Shown here: in pieces, positions 61,796 through 64,000 of the stretch
How positions within the stretch are numbered: the stretch's first letter is position 1
Layout of the letters: every line of letters starts with the position of its first letter
Assembly (NCBI RefSeq): GCF_003473295.1
Contig: NZ_QRMP01000001.1
Location: forward strand, 248,001 to 312,000
Source: Parabacteroides sp. AM08-6
Lineage (GTDB): Bacteria > Bacteroidota > Bacteroidia > Bacteroidales > Tannerellaceae
Length of the DNA stretch: 64,000 nt
Direction: 5' to 3'
Position numbers and translations under genes: made by a program
The notes under the pieces: generated by a model
Databases searched by the model: none
Told to the model about the DNA's origin: nothing
What the model saw: only the letters and a program-made list of their open reading frames with translations

Positions 61796-63058
61796 ATGAA
61801 GAAAGGTGTTTTTATTCTACTATTTATCTTTCATCTATTCACCGTTGCGGCACAACAATCGGTTGTTAAACTATCCCTTCAGGATGCAATCCATCGTTTT
61901 TCAGAAAACAACCTGAACCTGATTGCCGAACGATATAATATTGATATTGCCGAAGCCGAAGTCATACAGGCTCGTTTATTTGAAAATCCGGTTATATCGC
62001 TTGAGCAAAATGTTTACAACCGTTTGAATGGAAAGTATTTTGATGTAGGACGTGACGGAGAAGCTGGCGTTGAAATCGAACAGTTAATTTATATAGCCGG
62101 ACAAAGGAACAAGCGCGTTCGACTGGAAAAGATAAATAAAGAAATGGCTGTTTATCAGTTCGAAGAAGTGTTACGTACACTACGGAACGAATTAAAAACA
62201 AAATTCATTGATTTATATTACACCCGGAGAAGCCTTACGGTCTATAACCGTGAAATTGATTATCTGGAAAAATTGCTGGAAGTCTATAAACAACAAAGTG
62301 AGAAAGGTAATATCTCTTTGTTGGAGAAATCACGTATACAAGCCTTGCTATTGTCTCTCCAACAGGAGAAAAACGAGGTCGGTAATCAGTTGATAAGCTT
62401 ACAAGGAGAAATGAGTTTGCTGCTTGGACTACAGAGTGGCGATGCGTTTGAACCTGTATTCGATGAATCTGTGCTGAATAGTATTGATATCGATACAGTT
62501 TCTTTTGTCGAATTGAACAACCGGATGTCGGAACGTCCGGATATCAAAATGGCTGAAACTTCAATCCGTGCTTCCCAAGCGAATGTTAAGCTACAAAAAT
62601 CACTTGCTTTTCCGGAAGTAAGCATCAAAGGTATATATGATAGGGCCGGTAATTTCTGTAATAATTATTTTGCTGTCGGATTGAGTGTATCAGTTCCGGT
62701 ATTTAATCGTAATCAGGGAAATATAAAAGCGGCCCGGTTATCGGTTTTACAAAACAATAATCGGGAACAATATGCGCGTCGGCAGGCAGAGAACGAATTG
62801 TTTGCCAACTATTCACGTTTGAAGAAAGCTTTGGATTTATACCATTCTTCCAACTATGAACTGGAGCGGGATTTCGAAACAATCATAGAAGGAGTAAACG
62901 ATAATTTCCGGAAACGCAATATTAGTTTACTGGAATTTATAGACTACTATCAGACCTATAAGGAAACCTGTTTGCAATTATACGAGACACGGAAGAGTCT
63001 GCTGTTGGCATTGGAAGATGTAAATACGGCAGTAGGAAGTGAGGTCTTCCAATATTGA
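61796..63058 (+). CDS. TolC-family outer-membrane factor of a metal-efflux operon (CusC-like)
   Basis: 420 aa from ATG 61796, which begins a proper signal peptide (MKKGVFILLFIFHLF ... AAQ); the longer GTG form at 61757 puts 13 basic residues before it and is unlikely. OEP repeats with ENPVISLEQN and EIEQLIYIAGQRNKR are typical of CzcC/CusC proteins. The next gene is a CusB-like adaptor, so the pair belongs to a second metal-efflux operon whose pump lies beyond the window. Confidence 0.88.
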   Translation: MKKGVFILLFIFHLFTVAAQQSVVKLSLQDAIHRFSENNLNLIAERYNIDIAEAEVIQARLFENPVISLEQNVYNRLNGKYFDVGRDGEAGVEIEQLIYIAGQRNKRVRLEKINKEMAVYQFEEVLRTLRNELKTKFIDLYYTRRSLTVYNREIDYLEKLLEVYKQQSEKGNISLLEKSRIQALLLSLQQEKNEVGNQLISLQGEMSLLLGLQSGDAFEPVFDESVLNSIDIDTVSFVELNNRMSERPDIKMAETSIRASQANVKLQKSLAFPEVSIKGIYDRAGNFCNNYFAVGLSVSVPVFNRNQGNIKAARLSVLQNNNREQYARRQAENELFANYSRLKKALDLYHSSNYELERDFETIIEGVNDNFRKRNISLLEFIDYYQTYKETCLQLYETRKSLLLALEDVNTAVGSEVFQY

Positions 63059-63079
63059 TAAAATAGAAAGAAAAGAAAT

Positions 63080-64000
63080 ATGAAGAAGAAAAATCTATGG
63101 GTATTCGCCTTATTGCTTCCTCTGCTTGGGGCTTGTGGAAAACAGGCTGTGCAAAATGAAGAGGATACGAAACAACTTGTACTGACAGATAGCTTATTGA
63201 ATGTCATATCAGTCGATACGGTACGGAATACCGTAATGAATGATGAATTATTGCTGAACGGTCGTGTGACATTCGATGCCGAGCATGTGGCACATGTCTA
63301 CCCTATATTCGGAGGGACAGTTACTGAAGTGAACGTCGAAGCCGGCGATTATGTAAAGAAAGGAGATGTCTTGGCTGTTATTCGCAGTAGCGAAGTGGCC
63401 GATTATGAGAAACAGCAAAAGGAAGCCGGACAACAGTTGTTGTTGGCAAACCGTAATCTGGATGCCACACGCGACATGTTCCGGAGTGGTATGGCATCCG
63501 AACGTGATTTGCTTCAGGCCGAACAGGAAGTAGCGGCTGCCAAGGCCGAGCAGAAACGGTTGGATGAAGTGTATTCTATTTATCATATAACCGATAATTC
63601 CACCTATAATATCACGTCTCCGGTTTCCGGTTTTGTAGCGAATAAGAATATCAGTAAGAACATGTTGATACGTTCGGACCGGGATGAAGAAATGTTTACC
63701 ATTTCGGGATTGGATAATGTTTGGGTAATGGCCGATGTATATGAAGGGGATATCAGTAAAGTGAAAGAAGGAGCGGATGTCCGGATTACGACTTTAGCCT
63801 ATGGCAATGCTACGGAATTTACCGGTAGTATAGACAAAGTCTATAATATGCTGGACGATGAGAGTAAAACAATGAAAGTGCGTGTCAAATTAAATAACAA
63901 AGAGTATATGCTTAAACCGGGAATGTTTACTAATGTTTATGTTCAATGTAGGGTGGATGGACAGGTAATGCCCTGCATGAATGCGCATGCCGTTATTTTT
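63080..64000 (+). CDS. Efflux adaptor, CusB/CzcB-like (partial, runs off the window)
   Basis: The first 307 residues are visible. Lipoprotein leader MKKKNLWVFALLLPLLGAC. Lipoyl halves (YPIFGGTVTEVNVEAGDYVK and ITSPVSGFVANKNIS), a helical hairpin (about 115-165) and a beta-barrel domain (VWVMADVYEGDISKVKEGA) are in the order of the family. It follows the TolC gene by 21 bp and should be followed by a CzcA-type pump. Confidence 0.9.
   Translation, partial: MKKKNLWVFALLLPLLGACGKQAVQNEEDTKQLVLTDSLLNVISVDTVRNTVMNDELLLNGRVTFDAEHVAHVYPIFGGTVTEVNVEAGDYVKKGDVLAVIRSSEVADYEKQQKEAGQQLLLANRNLDATRDMFRSGMASERDLLQAEQEVAAAKAEQKRLDEVYSIYHITDNSTYNITSPVSGFVANKNISKNMLIRSDRDEEMFTISGLDNVWVMADVYEGDISKVKEGADVRITTLAYGNATEFTGSIDKVYNMLDDESKTMKVRVKLNNKEYMLKPGMFTNVYVQCRVDGQVMPCMNAHAVIF

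Overview
The window reads as chromosome of an anaerobic gut member of the Bacteroidales (Bacteroides or Parabacteroides-like). The grounds are Bacteroidota-style promoters (TTTG / TAnnTTTG), lipoprotein and outer-membrane protein styles typical of that phylum, a V-type ATPase operon carrying a DUF2764 gene, an RND pump fused to its own outer-membrane factor, LytS/LytTR regulation, and many exported glycosidases. I saw no transposase, phage gene, tRNA, rRNA or CRISPR array. Species is not decidable from the sequence alone.

Layout. 1-2.3 kb is a decayed patch: the tail of an exported enzyme, a broken AraC regulator, one intact carboxymuconolactone-decarboxylase-like protein, and remnants of an NTF2-like and a cupin gene. 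2.5-7 kb holds an outer-membrane barrel protein and a deacetylase/beta-lactamase fusion, convergent across a 27-bp perfect inverted repeat. 7.2-10.1 kb is a two-gene exported iron-sulfur redox unit (membrane polyferredoxin plus Tat-type aldo/keto reductase). 10.2-15.8 kb holds a small exported protein, a PIN-PhoH ATPase, a GH78 rhamnosidase and a GNAT acetyltransferase. 15.9-23.7 kb is the V-ATPase operon E-DUF2764-A-B-D-I-K, with structured spacers between gene pairs. 23.9-26.3 kb is a dipeptidyl-peptidase IV-like enzyme.

26.4-33.6 kb is a heavy-metal efflux module (CzcA fused to a TolC-like domain, CusB-like adaptor, LytS kinase with periplasmic histidines, LytTR regulator). 33.6-37 kb encodes a glycyl radical enzyme, very probably trans-4-hydroxy-L-proline dehydratase, with its activase. 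37.5-48.5 kb is an L-rhamnose locus: AraC regulator, rhaB, rhaA, rhaT, rhaD, a TIM-barrel glycosidase-like protein and two GH78-type enzymes, so the same cluster covers release, uptake and breakdown of rhamnose. 48.6-64 kb holds an NS-type nuclease, a complete AcrB-type efflux operon, a small two-component pair, a GH51 arabinofuranosidase, a three-heme cytochrome c peroxidase, an RlpA-like protein and the start of a second metal-efflux operon that runs off the window.

The most unusual signal is a set of five intergenic repeat blocks (near 4.97, 17.4, 20.7, 37.3 and 59.55 kb). Each has a different short sequence, but all repeat at about 21-22 bp and are built from palindromic or mutually inverted units. 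The clearest is three tandem 18-bp palindromes, exactly 22 bp apart, at 37318-37379.
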